From SAR86 cluster bacterium (GTDB lineage: Bacteria; Pseudomonadota; Gammaproteobacteria; Magnimaribacterales; TMED112): DNA of 64,000 nt. The position numbers and the translations under genes are program-made. The notes beneath the pieces were generated by a model, which was not told the DNA's origin, did no database searches, and saw nothing but the letters and a program-made list of their open reading frames with translations. The stretch is taken from positions 120,001 to 184,000 of the forward strand of contig CP097968.1 in the NCBI GenBank assembly GCA_023703555.1. The letters are read 5' to 3'. Below are positions 48,401-56,440 of this stretch, piece after piece; position 1 is the stretch's first letter; every line of letters starts with the position of its first letter.

Positions 48401-48644
48401 CTTTTCTGTTAAGTCTACTTTTTAGTCTAGCGGCCTTATTCTTATGAATAACTTTTTTATCGGCAATTTTATCGATCGTTGATTGAGCTAATTTTAGATT
48501 ATCCTTTAGGTTTTTATCTTTGTTTTCAACATCTTTAATTATTCTCTTAACTGCAGAGCGCACTATTGACCTCTGGGCATGTTTGAGCTCATATCTTGAT
48601 TTGTTTTGTCTTGCTCTTTTATCTGCTGATTTTGAATTAGCCAT
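48387..48644 (-). CDS. rpsT: Ribosomal protein S20
   Basis: The 85 residues MANSKSADKRARQNKSRYELKHAQRSIVRSAVKRIIKDV and the C-terminal KKVIHKNKAARLKSRLNRKVKSA are a complete, very basic S20. It is convergent with and overlaps obgE. Immediately upstream lies the tmRNA gene on the same strand, nine bases away, so the two could share a transcript. Confidence 0.96.
   Translation of the reverse strand: MANSKSADKRARQNKSRYELKHAQRSIVRSAVKRIIKDVENKDKNLKDNLKLAQSTIDKIADKKVIHKNKAARLKSRLNRKVKSA
48394..48423 (+). terminator. Intrinsic terminator for obgE embedded in rpsT
   Basis: GACTTAAC and GTTAAGTC form an exact 8-bp stem around a six-base loop, followed by TACTTTTT. The left arm includes the obgE stop codon, and the whole element lies inside the last codons of rpsT on the other strand. 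Confidence 0.6.
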
Positions 48645-48653
48645 AAACTTAAT

Positions 48654-48996
48654 TGGTGGAGGCGGCGGGATTCGAACCCACGTCCGTCATCACTTTCCCC
48701 TCGCTTCTACATACATAGATTCATCTATTAATCTCGCAATAGTATAACCTGATGATCAAGACATACTAAGCAAAGCCTTAAAATTCTTTTCATTTTTAGG
48801 CAAAAATGAAATATATCCTACATAAATGACTATTATGAATGCCAGTAGGCTGAGATTCATAACAGGCTGACATTAAGCTGCCAATCTATAGTTGTAATTA
48901 TCTGCAACTAAATTTTTGAACAAATTTAACGAGATGTGTTCATTCTCGGTATGCACTTCGGGTTCCATGGTAGACGTCAAAGCCAAATACGCCCCC
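48654..48996 (-). ncRNA. ssrA: Transfer-messenger RNA (tmRNA)
   Basis: The minus strand begins GGGGGCG and ends in a tRNA T-arm GGGTTCGAATCCC, CGCCTCC, discriminator A and CCA; GGGGGCG pairs with CGCCTCC (one G-U). At 48905-48873 the resume codon GCA opens a tag reading frame A-D-N-Y-N-Y-R-L-A-A followed by TAA. tmRNA rescues stalled ribosomes and tags proteins for ClpXP/ClpAP; the final LAA needed for ClpX is kept. smpB, its protein partner, is directly upstream. A TATTAT element at 49014-49009 could be its -10 box. Confidence 0.95.
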
Positions 48997-49015
48997 GAAC
49001 GGAGAATGATAATAT

Positions 49016-49477
49016 CTATTTAAGGTTTTTTAAAGATCTTTCTGCATCTCTTTTTATATCGGCAATTTTTTTCGAGGCTTTTTTATCATAATTTTTCTTA
49101 CCTCTTGCTAGTGCAATTTCAAGCTTAACTATTTGCCCTTTCCAAAAAAGCTTTACAGGCACACAGGTCTGTCCCTTTGCAGATAGACCGTATAGTATGG
49201 TTTTAATTTCTCTCTTTTTCAGTAGGATTTTCCTGAACCGCCTTGGATCTAAGTTTTGTTTCTGATGGATATGTTCAAGCGGATTTATTGTTGCTGAAAC
49301 AAGCCATAATTCACCCTTTATGTCTTTAACATAAGCTTCCTTCAGATTGATTTTTCCATCTCTTAATGATTTCACCTCCCATCCTTCTAAAAGCAAACCA
49401 GATATAAACTTTTCCTCTAAGAAATAATCGAAACCAGCTTTCTTGTTTAAGGCTATAGTTTTATCATTCATAAACAT
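49016..49477 (-). CDS. smpB: SsrA-binding protein SmpB
   Basis: SmpB binds the tRNA-like part of tmRNA and mimics the anticodon arm in the decoding centre. The 153 residues show NKKAGFDYFLEEKFISGLLLEGWEVKSLRDGKINLKEAYV, HIHQKQNLDPRRFRKILLKKREI and the C-terminal helical tail ARGKKNYDKKASKKIADIKRDAERSLK. Start could be ATG at 49477 or at 49471 (MNDKTIALNKK). It is upstream of ssrA on the same strand and divergent from the DUF3429 gene, with the start codons interleaved. Confidence 0.96.
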   Translation of the reverse strand: MFMNDKTIALNKKAGFDYFLEEKFISGLLLEGWEVKSLRDGKINLKEAYVKDIKGELWLVSATINPLEHIHQKQNLDPRRFRKILLKKREIKTILYGLSAKGQTCVPVKLFWKGQIVKLEIALARGKKNYDKKASKKIADIKRDAERSLKNLK

Positions 49478-49937
49478 GATTCTACAAGATCAAAGCAAGC
49501 TGCTCAGCTATTTAGGTTTATTTCCATTTGTTTTAATGACAGCCGTGTTATGGATTAATCCGACATGGGCAGAAAAAATTTTAGAAATTTTCATAATTTA
49601 CTCTACTTTAATTTTTGTTTTTCTAACTGGAACTTGGTGGGGTTTTGCACAAGAAAATAATAAAACACTTCTTCCCTCAATTTTCTTCTTTTTTTTACCA
49701 TTTTTAATAATTTTAACCATTATGCTTTTCTCCAATCAGTTTAGAGAGTTCTTTTCAGTGCCATATGAAATGGCGGCAATACTTTTAGGATTACTTATTT
49801 CCTACGAATCAGGACATATTTATGAAAAAAATTTTTTAAATCTTGATAAAGACTACCTAGAAATGCGTTTTTATTTGACTTTTGGGGTAAGAATTTGCCA
49901 TTTACTTATGATTGCGTTTATATTTACTTACACATAG
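49476..49937 (+). CDS. DUF3429 family membrane protein
   Basis: From the ATG at 49476 the protein has 153 residues with about five hydrophobic segments. YLGLFPFVLMTAVLW, IIYSTLIFVFLTGTWWGFA and the later LLGLLISYESGHIYEK / VRICHLLMIAFIF match the layout of DUF3429 inner-membrane proteins, whose function is unknown. An in-frame opening at 49443 would overlap smpB and is disfavoured. The NSS transporter gene follows after six bases, so the two are probably co-transcribed. Confidence 0.7.
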   Translation: MILQDQSKLLSYLGLFPFVLMTAVLWINPTWAEKILEIFIIYSTLIFVFLTGTWWGFAQENNKTLLPSIFFFFLPFLIILTIMLFSNQFREFFSVPYEMAAILLGLLISYESGHIYEKNFLNLDKDYLEMRFYLTFGVRICHLLMIAFIFTYT

Positions 49938-49943
49938 ATTTAT

Positions 49944-51323
49944 ATGCAATCAAAATCTGGACAATGGAATAACAATTTGGCATTTCTGCTAGCAGCGACA
50001 GGCTCGGCTGTTGGTCTTGGTAATATTTGGGGGTTCCCATATAAAGCTGGTGAGAATGGTGGAGGATTGTTTGTACTTCTATATATATTTTTTGTAATAG
50101 TTCTTGGTCTTCCGGTATTTATGGCGGAAGTATTTATAGGAAAAGTTGGTAAGGGTAATCCTGTGGGCGCAGTTGAAGCGCTTGCCAAAAAAACAAAATC
50201 TTCAAGAAATTGGAACCTTGTTGCATATTCAGGTATTTTGGCCAGCTTAATAATTGCTGGTTACTACGCTGTAATTGCTGGGCTTGTTATAAACTATGGC
50301 TTTATAGCGGCTGCTGGATTTGTTGGAACCGACCCTGGAGTTGTATACGCTCAAGAAATCTCAAGCTTTTGGGAAATGACTTTTTGGTTTTCAATCTTTT
50401 TGATTGGCTCAGGTATAGTTGTTGGTTTTGGAATAGAGAAAGGAATTGAATCTGCTATGCGGATATTGCTTCCATTATTATTTGTTTTAGTAATTTTAAT
50501 GGTGGGATATGGAGCAGTTCGGGGCGATATGCCAGCAGCGTTAGATTATCTTTTTTCTTGGAAAGCTGATCAGTTTAATCCTGGGACAGTTCAGGCAGCA
50601 GTTGGACAGGCATTCTTCTCGCTGAGTATTGGCATGGGTACACTTATGGCTTTTGGCTCATATATGCCTAAAAGCCAGCAAGTGTCAAAATCATCGGTTA
50701 TCGTTGTAACGGCAGATACAGGTGTCGCCTTGTTTGCCGGGCTTGCTATTTTCCCACTTGTATTTTTCTTTGCTCTTGATCCAACAGCTGGGACAGAACT
50801 TGTCTTCAAAACAATGACAACAGCCTTTGCAGAAATGGGTTTGTTTGGACAGTTCATAGGACCTCTTTTCTACTTTTTGTTAGCAGTAGCAGCATTTAGT
50901 TCAATGATTTCTATTCTTGAGCCAAGTGTGGTTTTTGTATCTGAGAAGTTTAATTTTTCAAGGTTCAAAAGTTCAATGTGTATTGTAGTGATCTGCTTTT
51001 TCTTGTCATTAATAAGTGTTGCTGGATTTAATGTGTTAAAAGATGCATCCATTGGTGCGCTTGACAATCCATTTGAAGCTATGAAATACCTAGCCGATGA
51101 CTTTCTTTTGCTTCTTGTTGGTACTGGGATATCGCTTTTTGTTGGCCATAGACTTCAAAATGTTATAACAGCAGAAGCAACTGGTATTTCAAATACCTTT
51201 TTGCTTAAACTGTGGGTAATCGTTTTAAAGTATATAAGCCCAATTAGTCTAATGATTATATGGGTGCTAGGTAATGCTCAGGTCTTGTTTGGTGTAAATC
51301 TATTAGATTATATTTTAATCTAA
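49944..51323 (+). CDS. Sodium-dependent transporter (NSS/SNF family)
   Basis: The 459-residue protein has 11-12 membrane helices and the NSS hallmark first helix NLAFLLAATGSAVGLGNIWGFPYKAGENGGGLF, which coordinates sodium in LeuT-like transporters, plus QAFFSLSIGMGTLMAFGSYMPK in helix 6. Members import amino acids or related amines with sodium; the substrate cannot be told. It is slightly shorter than eukaryotic relatives and lies in a convergent arrangement with bamE, with a 9-bp overlap. Confidence 0.9.
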   Translation: MQSKSGQWNNNLAFLLAATGSAVGLGNIWGFPYKAGENGGGLFVLLYIFFVIVLGLPVFMAEVFIGKVGKGNPVGAVEALAKKTKSSRNWNLVAYSGILASLIIAGYYAVIAGLVINYGFIAAAGFVGTDPGVVYAQEISSFWEMTFWFSIFLIGSGIVVGFGIEKGIESAMRILLPLLFVLVILMVGYGAVRGDMPAALDYLFSWKADQFNPGTVQAAVGQAFFSLSIGMGTLMAFGSYMPKSQQVSKSSVIVVTADTGVALFAGLAIFPLVFFFALDPTAGTELVFKTMTTAFAEMGLFGQFIGPLFYFLLAVAAFSSMISILEPSVVFVSEKFNFSRFKSSMCIVVICFFLSLISVAGFNVLKDASIGALDNPFEAMKYLADDFLLLLVGTGISLFVGHRLQNVITAEATGISNTFLLKLWVIVLKYISPISLMIIWVLGNAQVLFGVNLLDYILI

Positions 51324-51330
51324 TTTGATT
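51303..51330. terminator. AT-rich hairpin at the transporter/bamE convergence
   Basis: TTAGATTA and TAATCTAA form an 8-bp stem with loop TATTT, covering both stop regions, followed on the plus strand by TTTGATTATTT. Stability is low because the stem is AT-rich; it may act as a weak shared terminator. Confidence 0.4.
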
Positions 51331-51629
51331 ATTTCTATATCATTCAAAAGGCCATCAGTACCAAAGAAAACTTTTATCCTTTTTTCTTCTAAAATATTGT
51401 TACCACTCTTAACTTGATAAAAATAATTCCAGACATTCTCCTCAAAAAAATTCTCGAATGACGGGTTACCCATAACAAAAATAACTTGGTCCTTGCTCAT
51501 GCCAATATCTAATCTTTCTACATCCTCTCTTTCAAAAACTGTGCCTTGAGTAACTGTAACTCTATAAATACTTGCATTAGAGCAAGAAATTATTAATATG
51601 CAAGTAAAAATCGATAAGAATTTTTTCAT
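51315..51629 (-). CDS. bamE: Outer membrane assembly lipoprotein BamE
   Basis: BamE (SmpA/OmlA) is a small lipoprotein of the BAM complex. The start is the ATG at 51629 (MKKFLSIFTCILIISC), with a lipobox-like IISC at Cys16; upstream in-frame codons overlap fur. Family features follow: SIYRVTVTQGTVFEREDVERLDIGMSKDQVIFVMGNPS and VWNYFYQVKSG. The 104 residues fit. bamE divergent from fur is a known gammaproteobacterial arrangement. bamA lies at 61595 in the same window. Confidence 0.9.
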   Translation of the reverse strand: MKKFLSIFTCILIISCSNASIYRVTVTQGTVFEREDVERLDIGMSKDQVIFVMGNPSFENFFEENVWNYFYQVKSGNNILEEKRIKVFFGTDGLLNDIEIIKLD

Positions 51630-51648
51630 TTGAGATAGAATAATAGCA

Positions 51649-52056
51649 ATGACAAATAAAACCAATAAAAATTTAAAAGAAGCAGGTCTGAGGGCTACTT
51701 TACCTAGAATAAAGATTTTAGAAATGTTAGAAAATCATAAACATATAAGCGCAGAAGATATATACAGAGATTTAATTGAGAATAGATATGACGTAGGTTT
51801 AGCCACTGTTTACCGCGTTCTTACTCAATTTGAAAATGCTGGCATAGTAATTAAGCATTCCTTCGAATCCTCTAAGGCAGTGTATGAATTGAATAATTCT
51901 GATCATCATGATCACATGGTTTGTTTAGACAGTGGTGACATTGTTGAGTTTCATGACGATATCATTGAGACCAGACAAGAGGAAATAGCAAAAAAGCATG
52001 GATTTAAACTTATAGACCATAGCATGGTTCTTTATGTTAAAAAAACAAATTCATAA
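51649..52056 (+). CDS. fur: Ferric uptake regulator Fur
   Basis: Fur is the iron-responsive repressor. The 135 residues have the winged helix (LKEAGLRATLPRIKILEMLENHKHISAEDIYRDLIENRYDVGLATVYRVLTQFENAGI) and the metal region (NNSDHHDHMVCLDSGDIVEFHDDIIE). Only one cysteine of the E. coli CXXC remains (CLDS), and the C-terminal cysteines are missing; the sequence is like Pseudomonas Fur, which works without them. Only 19 bases separate it from bamE; no clear Fur box was seen there. Confidence 0.95.
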   Translation: MTNKTNKNLKEAGLRATLPRIKILEMLENHKHISAEDIYRDLIENRYDVGLATVYRVLTQFENAGIVIKHSFESSKAVYELNNSDHHDHMVCLDSGDIVEFHDDIIETRQEEIAKKHGFKLIDHSMVLYVKKTNS

Positions 52057-52064
52057 TTTAAGAA

Positions 52065-52568
52065 ATGTCTGAAGAAAAAAAAGAAAAAAATTCTTCCACA
52101 GAAAAAAATGAAAATTTAAATACCCTTACCTACGAGGAGCTTGCAGAAAAAGTTGAAACACTAAAGGAAGAATCTCTTCGATCTAGAGCAGAACTTGAGA
52201 ATTTCAAAAAGAGATCATCCACTGAGTTGTCTAACACATTAAAATTTGCCAATTCTGAAATTTTATCTTCCTTAATACCAATAGTTACGTCATTAGAAAA
52301 AGCTCTTGAAAATTCTGAGGAAAAGGAAAAAATAGACAGACAAGGCATTCTTCTTATTTTGAATTCTTTTGAAAAAATACTTGAGAATTTCAACATAGTT
52401 CCTATAAATCCAACTGGAGAGGAGTTTGACCCTGAATTGCATGAGGCAGTTTCAACAGTCAACGAAAAGGGAGTGAAAGACAATATTGTCAAAAGCACTC
52501 TTGAAAGAGGTTGGAAGCTCAACGATAGGGTGGTCAAACCTGCTCTCGTAATAGTGAATAAAATTTAG
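52065..52568 (+). CDS. grpE: Nucleotide exchange factor GrpE
   Basis: GrpE releases ADP from DnaK. The 167 residues comprise a charged start, a long coiled coil (LTYEELAEKVETLKEESLRSRAELENFKKRSSTEL) and the β-sheet head (EEFDPELHEAVSTVNEKGVKDNIVKSTLERGWKLNDRVVKPALVIV). It leads the grpE-dnaK-dnaJ set, 17 bases before dnaK. No sigma32-type promoter was confidently seen in the short gap after fur. Confidence 0.95.
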   Translation: MSEEKKEKNSSTEKNENLNTLTYEELAEKVETLKEESLRSRAELENFKKRSSTELSNTLKFANSEILSSLIPIVTSLEKALENSEEKEKIDRQGILLILNSFEKILENFNIVPINPTGEEFDPELHEAVSTVNEKGVKDNIVKSTLERGWKLNDRVVKPALVIVNKI

Positions 52569-52584
52569 GATTAATTAACTTATT

Positions 52585-54498
52585 ATGGGTAAAGTAATTG
52601 GCATTGATTTGGGAACAACAAATTCCTGTGTAGCTGTAATGGAGGGTGAAGACCCTACAGTAATTTCAAATTCCGAGGGTAATAGAACAACTCCTTCAGT
52701 TGTTGCTTATGCTGCAGATAATCAAATTTTAGTTGGGCAAGCGGCTAAACGACAAGCTGTAACTAATCCAAAAAATACTCTATTTGCTGTTAAAAGACTT
52801 GTTGGAAGGAAATTTAAAGATAAAGAAGTTCAAAAAGATCTTAAACATGTGCCATTTGGTATTGTTGAAGCAGAAAACGGTGATGCATGGGTCGAAGCTG
52901 ATGGTAAGAAAACAGCACCACCTCAGATATCTGCAGAAATACTAAAGAAAATGAAGAAGACTGCTGAGGACTACCTAGGTGCAAAAGTGGATGGAGCAGT
53001 AGTTACAGTTCCAGCATATTTCAATGATTCCCAACGCCAAGCAACAAAAGCTGCAGGCAAAATAGCTGGACTTGAAGTTAAAAGAATTATTAATGAGCCA
53101 ACTGCTGCAGCCTTGGCTTTTGGTTTAGATAAGCTTAAGTCAGATGGAACTATTGCGGTTTACGATCTTGGCGGAGGTACATTTGATATCTCCATAATTG
53201 AAATGACAAGTGTAGATGGTGAATACCAATTCGAAGTAATTTCGACATCCGGTGATACTCATTTAGGAGGCGAAGATTTTGACCTACTGCTTATAAATCA
53301 CTTCGTAAATGAGTTTAAGAAAGAGTCTGGTTTTGATCTAAATTCTGATCCTATGGCTTTGCAAAGGTTGAAAGAGGCAGCAGAAAAAGCAAAGATTGAA
53401 CTTTCAAGCACAGAGCAAACTGAAATAAACCTTCCGTATATAACCGCTGATGCAAGTGGCCCAAAACACTTTGTGCAAAAGCTAACAAGGGCAAAGCTTG
53501 AATCGCTGGTAGGCGATCTAGTAAAAGATAGTCTGGAGCCAGTTAAAACAGCTCTTAAGGATGCAAAATTGTCCACAAAAGATATCAAAGAAGTGATCTT
53601 AGTTGGAGGACAAACAAGAATGCCACTTGTGCAAAAAACTGTTACAGATTTTTTTGGAAAGGAGCCAAGAAGAGATATCAACCCAGATGAGGCGGTAGCA
53701 CTTGGAGCAGCGATACAGGGAGCAGTATTAAGTGGTGATAGATCAGATGTCCTCTTATTAGACGTTACCCCTTTAACACTTGGTATAGAGACACTTGGAG
53801 GTGTAATGACACCGCTAATAGAGAAAAATACAACAATTCCAACAAATAAATCACAGGTTTTCTCTACTGCTGAGGATAATCAGACCGCCGTTACTGTTCA
53901 TGTTCTTCAAGGGGAAAGAAAAAAGTCCTCGGACAACAAATCTTTAGGCCAATTTAACTTAACTGATATTCCGTCTGCTCCACGTGGCACGCCACAAATA
54001 GAAGTTACTTTTGATATTGACGCCAATGGAATAATTAATGTTTCAGCTAAAGACAAATCCTCAAATAAAGAACAATCAATCACAATACAAAGTGGCAGCG
54101 GTTTATCTGAAGAAGAAATCGAAAAGATGGTTAAAGATGCTGAAGCAAATGCTGAGGAAGATAAAAAATTTGAAGAATTAGTCGCATCCAGAAATATGGC
54201 TGATAGTGTTGCAAGTTCAACTCGAAAAGCAATGGATGACAATAAAGGTCAGCTTTCTAAAGATGAAGTTAAATCACTTGAGGATGCTATAAAAAGTGTT
54301 GAAGAAGCATGCAAGAAAGATGATAAATCTATAATTGATAAAGCTATGGAAGAACTCTCAAAAGTTGCACAGCCATTATCAGAGAAACTATTTAAAAAAG
54401 AAGAGGCTCAACAAAACCCACCAAAAAATGATGATGCTCCACAAGAAGATGCTGTAGATGCAGATTTTAAAGAAGTAGACGAAGATAAGAAATCCTAA
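52585..54498 (+). CDS. dnaK: Chaperone DnaK (Hsp70)
   Basis: The 637 residues start [21 protein letters not shown] and include [56 protein letters not shown] and the substrate-binding domain ([39 protein letters not shown]). The C-terminus ends [16 protein letters not shown], the usual acidic tip. Standard length. dnaJ follows after two bases. Confidence 0.99.
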   Translation: MGKVIGIDLGTTNSCVAVMEGEDPTVISNSEGNRTTPSVVAYAADNQILVGQAAKRQAVTNPKNTLFAVKRLVGRKFKDKEVQKDLKHVPFGIVEAENGDAWVEADGKKTAPPQISAEILKKMKKTAEDYLGAKVDGAVVTVPAYFNDSQRQATKAAGKIAGLEVKRIINEPTAAALAFGLDKLKSDGTIAVYDLGGGTFDISIIEMTSVDGEYQFEVISTSGDTHLGGEDFDLLLINHFVNEFKKESGFDLNSDPMALQRLKEAAEKAKIELSSTEQTEINLPYITADASGPKHFVQKLTRAKLESLVGDLVKDSLEPVKTALKDAKLSTKDIKEVILVGGQTRMPLVQKTVTDFFGKEPRRDINPDEAVALGAAIQGAVLSGDRSDVLLLDVTPLTLGIETLGGVMTPLIEKNTTIPTNKSQVFSTAEDNQTAVTVHVLQGERKKSSDNKSLGQFNLTDIPSAPRGTPQIEVTFDIDANGIINVSAKDKSSNKEQSITIQSGSGLSEEEIEKMVKDAEANAEEDKKFEELVASRNMADSVASSTRKAMDDNKGQLSKDEVKSLEDAIKSVEEACKKDDKSIIDKAMEELSKVAQPLSEKLFKKEEAQQNPPKNDDAPQEDAVDADFKEVDEDKKS

Positions 54499-54500
54499 AA

Positions 54501-55415
54501 GTGAAGCGGGATTATTACGAAGTTTTAGGGGTTAACAAAAATGCAACACCTGAGGAACTTAAAAAATCCTTCAAAAGGCTCGCTATAAAATATCATCCTG
54601 ATAAAAATCCGGGTAATCAAGAAGCTGAAGAAAAATTTAAGGAGGCTGCAGAAGCCTATGAAGTCTTGAGTGATGCTTCAAAAAGAACTACTTATGATCA
54701 ATTTGGACACCAAGGGGTAAACAATAATTATGGTCAATCTGGATTTCAGGATGTAAATATAAATGATATTTTTAACAATTTTTTTGGGGATGAAATATTT
54801 GGCGATATTTTTGGTGATATTTTTGGTGGAAGAGGTACAAGAAGGCCCCCAAAAGGAAGAAACCTTCAAGTTTCAATTGATTTGAATCTTAATGAAGCAG
54901 TTTTTGGTAAAACTGTAGAGCTCAAATTACCAACATCTTCAAAAAAGGTCTCAGTAAATATTCCTCCAGGAGTGGATAGTGGAAATAAGATTCGTCTCAG
55001 TGGAGAAGGAGAAAAAAGTCAGTACGGAGGGGATAGTGGAGACTTATTCATTGTTGTTAATATTTTGAAACATAAATTCCTTGAGAGGGAGGGTAACCAT
55101 CTATATTGCGAAGTTCCAATAAGAATTGATCAGGCAATGTTTGGTGATGAAATTGAGGTACCAACTTTAACGAAGACAGTACTCCTAAAAGTCCCCCCAG
55201 AAACTCAAACCGGGAAAGTATTTAAATTAAAAGACCTTGGTGCAGGATCATTACACGGAAGCGGAAAAGGTGATTTATTTGTAAGAGTAGTTGTAGAAAC
55301 GCCTACAGGCATTGATTCCAAAAATAAAGAAAAGCTTGTAGATGTATTTTCTGGAATAGGCAAAAACTTTAACGAGTGTGAAAAATTTTCAGATCAAGTT
55401 AAAAAGGAATTTTAA
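54501..55415 (+). CDS. dnaJ: DnaJ co-chaperone lacking the zinc-finger domain
   Basis: Starting at GTG, the 304-residue protein has the J domain (residues 4-68, HPD at 32-34), a Gly/Phe region with repeated [12 protein letters not shown] (about 90-112), then the C-terminal substrate domains ([26 protein letters not shown] ... [21 protein letters not shown] ... [14 protein letters not shown]-like [14 protein letters not shown] ... [14 protein letters not shown]). The four CXXCXGXG repeats that sit between ELKLPT and KKVSV in DnaJ are absent, replaced by just two serines. It is thus CbpA-like in layout but follows dnaK and has the GNLYCEVPI-type DnaJ C-terminus. Confidence 0.93.
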   Translation: MKRDYYEVLGVNKNATPEELKKSFKRLAIKYHPDKNPGNQEAEEKFKEAAEAYEVLSDASKRTTYDQFGHQGVNNNYGQSGFQDVNINDIFNNFFGDEIFGDIFGDIFGGRGTRRPPKGRNLQVSIDLNLNEAVFGKTVELKLPTSSKKVSVNIPPGVDSGNKIRLSGEGEKSQYGGDSGDLFIVVNILKHKFLEREGNHLYCEVPIRIDQAMFGDEIEVPTLTKTVLLKVPPETQTGKVFKLKDLGAGSLHGSGKGDLFVRVVVETPTGIDSKNKEKLVDVFSGIGKNFNECEKFSDQVKKEF

Positions 55416-55437
55416 AAATAATATTTTAGATAAAAAT

Positions 55438-55466
55438 TTTACCATTCAAGAAAAACCCTTTATCAT
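55438..55466 (+). promoter_or_regulatory. Candidate promoter for rpsB-tsf
   Basis: TTTACC (55438-55443) and TATCAT (55461-55466) are 17 bases apart in the 72-base dnaJ-rpsB gap, leaving a leader of about 15 bases to the rpsB ATG. No Shine-Dalgarno and no long S2 autoregulatory leader fit. Confidence 0.5.
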
Positions 55467-55487
55467 AAGCAGACTTTACAAATTGAT

Positions 55488-56432
55488 ATGACAAAAACAG
55501 AAGTAACAATTGAGCAATTATTTGAGCTAGGAGCTCACTTTGGGCATAGAAAAAGGTTTTGGAATCCAAAAATGAGTGAATATATATTCTGTGAAAAAAA
55601 TAATATCCACATTATCAACCTTTATAAAACTCAAGAAAAAATCTTCGAGCTTTATAAAATATTTAGGAATCTCTCTGCCGTTGGAAATAAGATAATGGTA
55701 GTTGGAACCAAGAGAGTTGCCTCAGAACATGTCAAGAATTTTGGAAAAGTCACATCTATGCCATATATATCTCATCGTTGGCTGGGTGGTATGCTTACAA
55801 ACTGGAAGACTATAAAAGTTCCAATTAATAAACTGTTAGAGTACGAGGAAAATAAAAATGCTGGAGAGCTTGGCAGTATGATAAAGAAAGAAGCTGTGAT
55901 GTTAGAAAAAGAAATGAAAAAACTCTCTTTAAACTTTGATGGTGTAAAGGAAATGAAAGGCTTGCCTGATGCTTTATTTGTCGTGGATATCGAATCTGAA
56001 AATATCGCAGTAGAAGAAGCAATAAAAATGGGGATACCTGTTTATGGTCTTGTTGATACAAATAGCAATCCATCGAATCTTACTAATTTTATTCCTATGA
56101 ACGATGATTCTTCAAGATCTATAAAATTTGTCTTAGATTATCTTTCACAAGCAATCCTTGAGGGCCAAGAATCCGCAAGAAAACAAGGGTTGGTCCAAAA
56201 ACTTGATGGTGATAAAGGACCAAAGGTATTTTCTCTTAATACTTCAAATAATAAGTCAGTTAAAACTGAATCAGACGCTGAAAGGGAAATTATTGAGAGT
56301 CAAGATCCAAAGACTTTGCGAGAGGATGCTAGTAAAGATTCTTCGAACAATGAGAAAGCAACCACAACCAAAAAAGCAACCCCAACCAAAAAAGCAACCA
56401 CAACCAAAAAAGCAACTCCAAAAAAGTCTTAG
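55488..56432 (+). CDS. rpsB: Ribosomal protein S2 with a long Lys/Thr-rich C-terminal tail
   Basis: Residues 1 to about 228 are a complete S2 (TIEQLFELGAHFGHRKRFWNPKMSEYIF, VGTKRVASEHVKNF, HRWLGGMLTNWKTI, GLPDALFVVDIESENIAVEEA, YGLVDTNSNPSNLTNFIPMNDDSSRSI). About 86 residues follow: a charged linker and then hexapeptide repeats of the type K-A-T-T/P-T-K ending KKATPKKS. The usual protein has about 240 residues; here 314. Start is ATG without SD. tsf begins eight bases after the stop. Confidence 0.95.
   Translation: MTKTEVTIEQLFELGAHFGHRKRFWNPKMSEYIFCEKNNIHIINLYKTQEKIFELYKIFRNLSAVGNKIMVVGTKRVASEHVKNFGKVTSMPYISHRWLGGMLTNWKTIKVPINKLLEYEENKNAGELGSMIKKEAVMLEKEMKKLSLNFDGVKEMKGLPDALFVVDIESENIAVEEAIKMGIPVYGLVDTNSNPSNLTNFIPMNDDSSRSIKFVLDYLSQAILEGQESARKQGLVQKLDGDKGPKVFSLNTSNNKSVKTESDAEREIIESQDPKTLREDASKDSSNNEKATTTKKATPTKKATTTKKATPKKS
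56355..56426 (+). repeat. Tandem 18-bp repeats in the 3' end of rpsB
   Basis: Nearly four head-to-tail 18-bp units (AAAGCAACCACAACCAAA type, with ACA/CCA alternating) encode K-A-T-T-T-K and K-A-T-P-T-K. The alternation of ACA and CCA suggests a 36-bp higher-order unit. Confidence 0.9.
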
Positions 56433-56440
56433 GTGAAAAA

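Noticed and set aside
51630-51648. Fur autoregulatory box between bamE and fur
   Set aside because: The 19-base gap has no recognisable GATAATGAT-type repeats.
51649-52056. Fur with a lost cysteine as a defective regulator
   Set aside because: Pseudomonas-type Fur proteins also lack the second Cys of CXXC and the C-terminal Cys pair yet function, so this is normal variation.
55416-55487. Terminator after dnaJ
   Set aside because: The A/T runs have no convincing GC stem; only a candidate promoter is supported.
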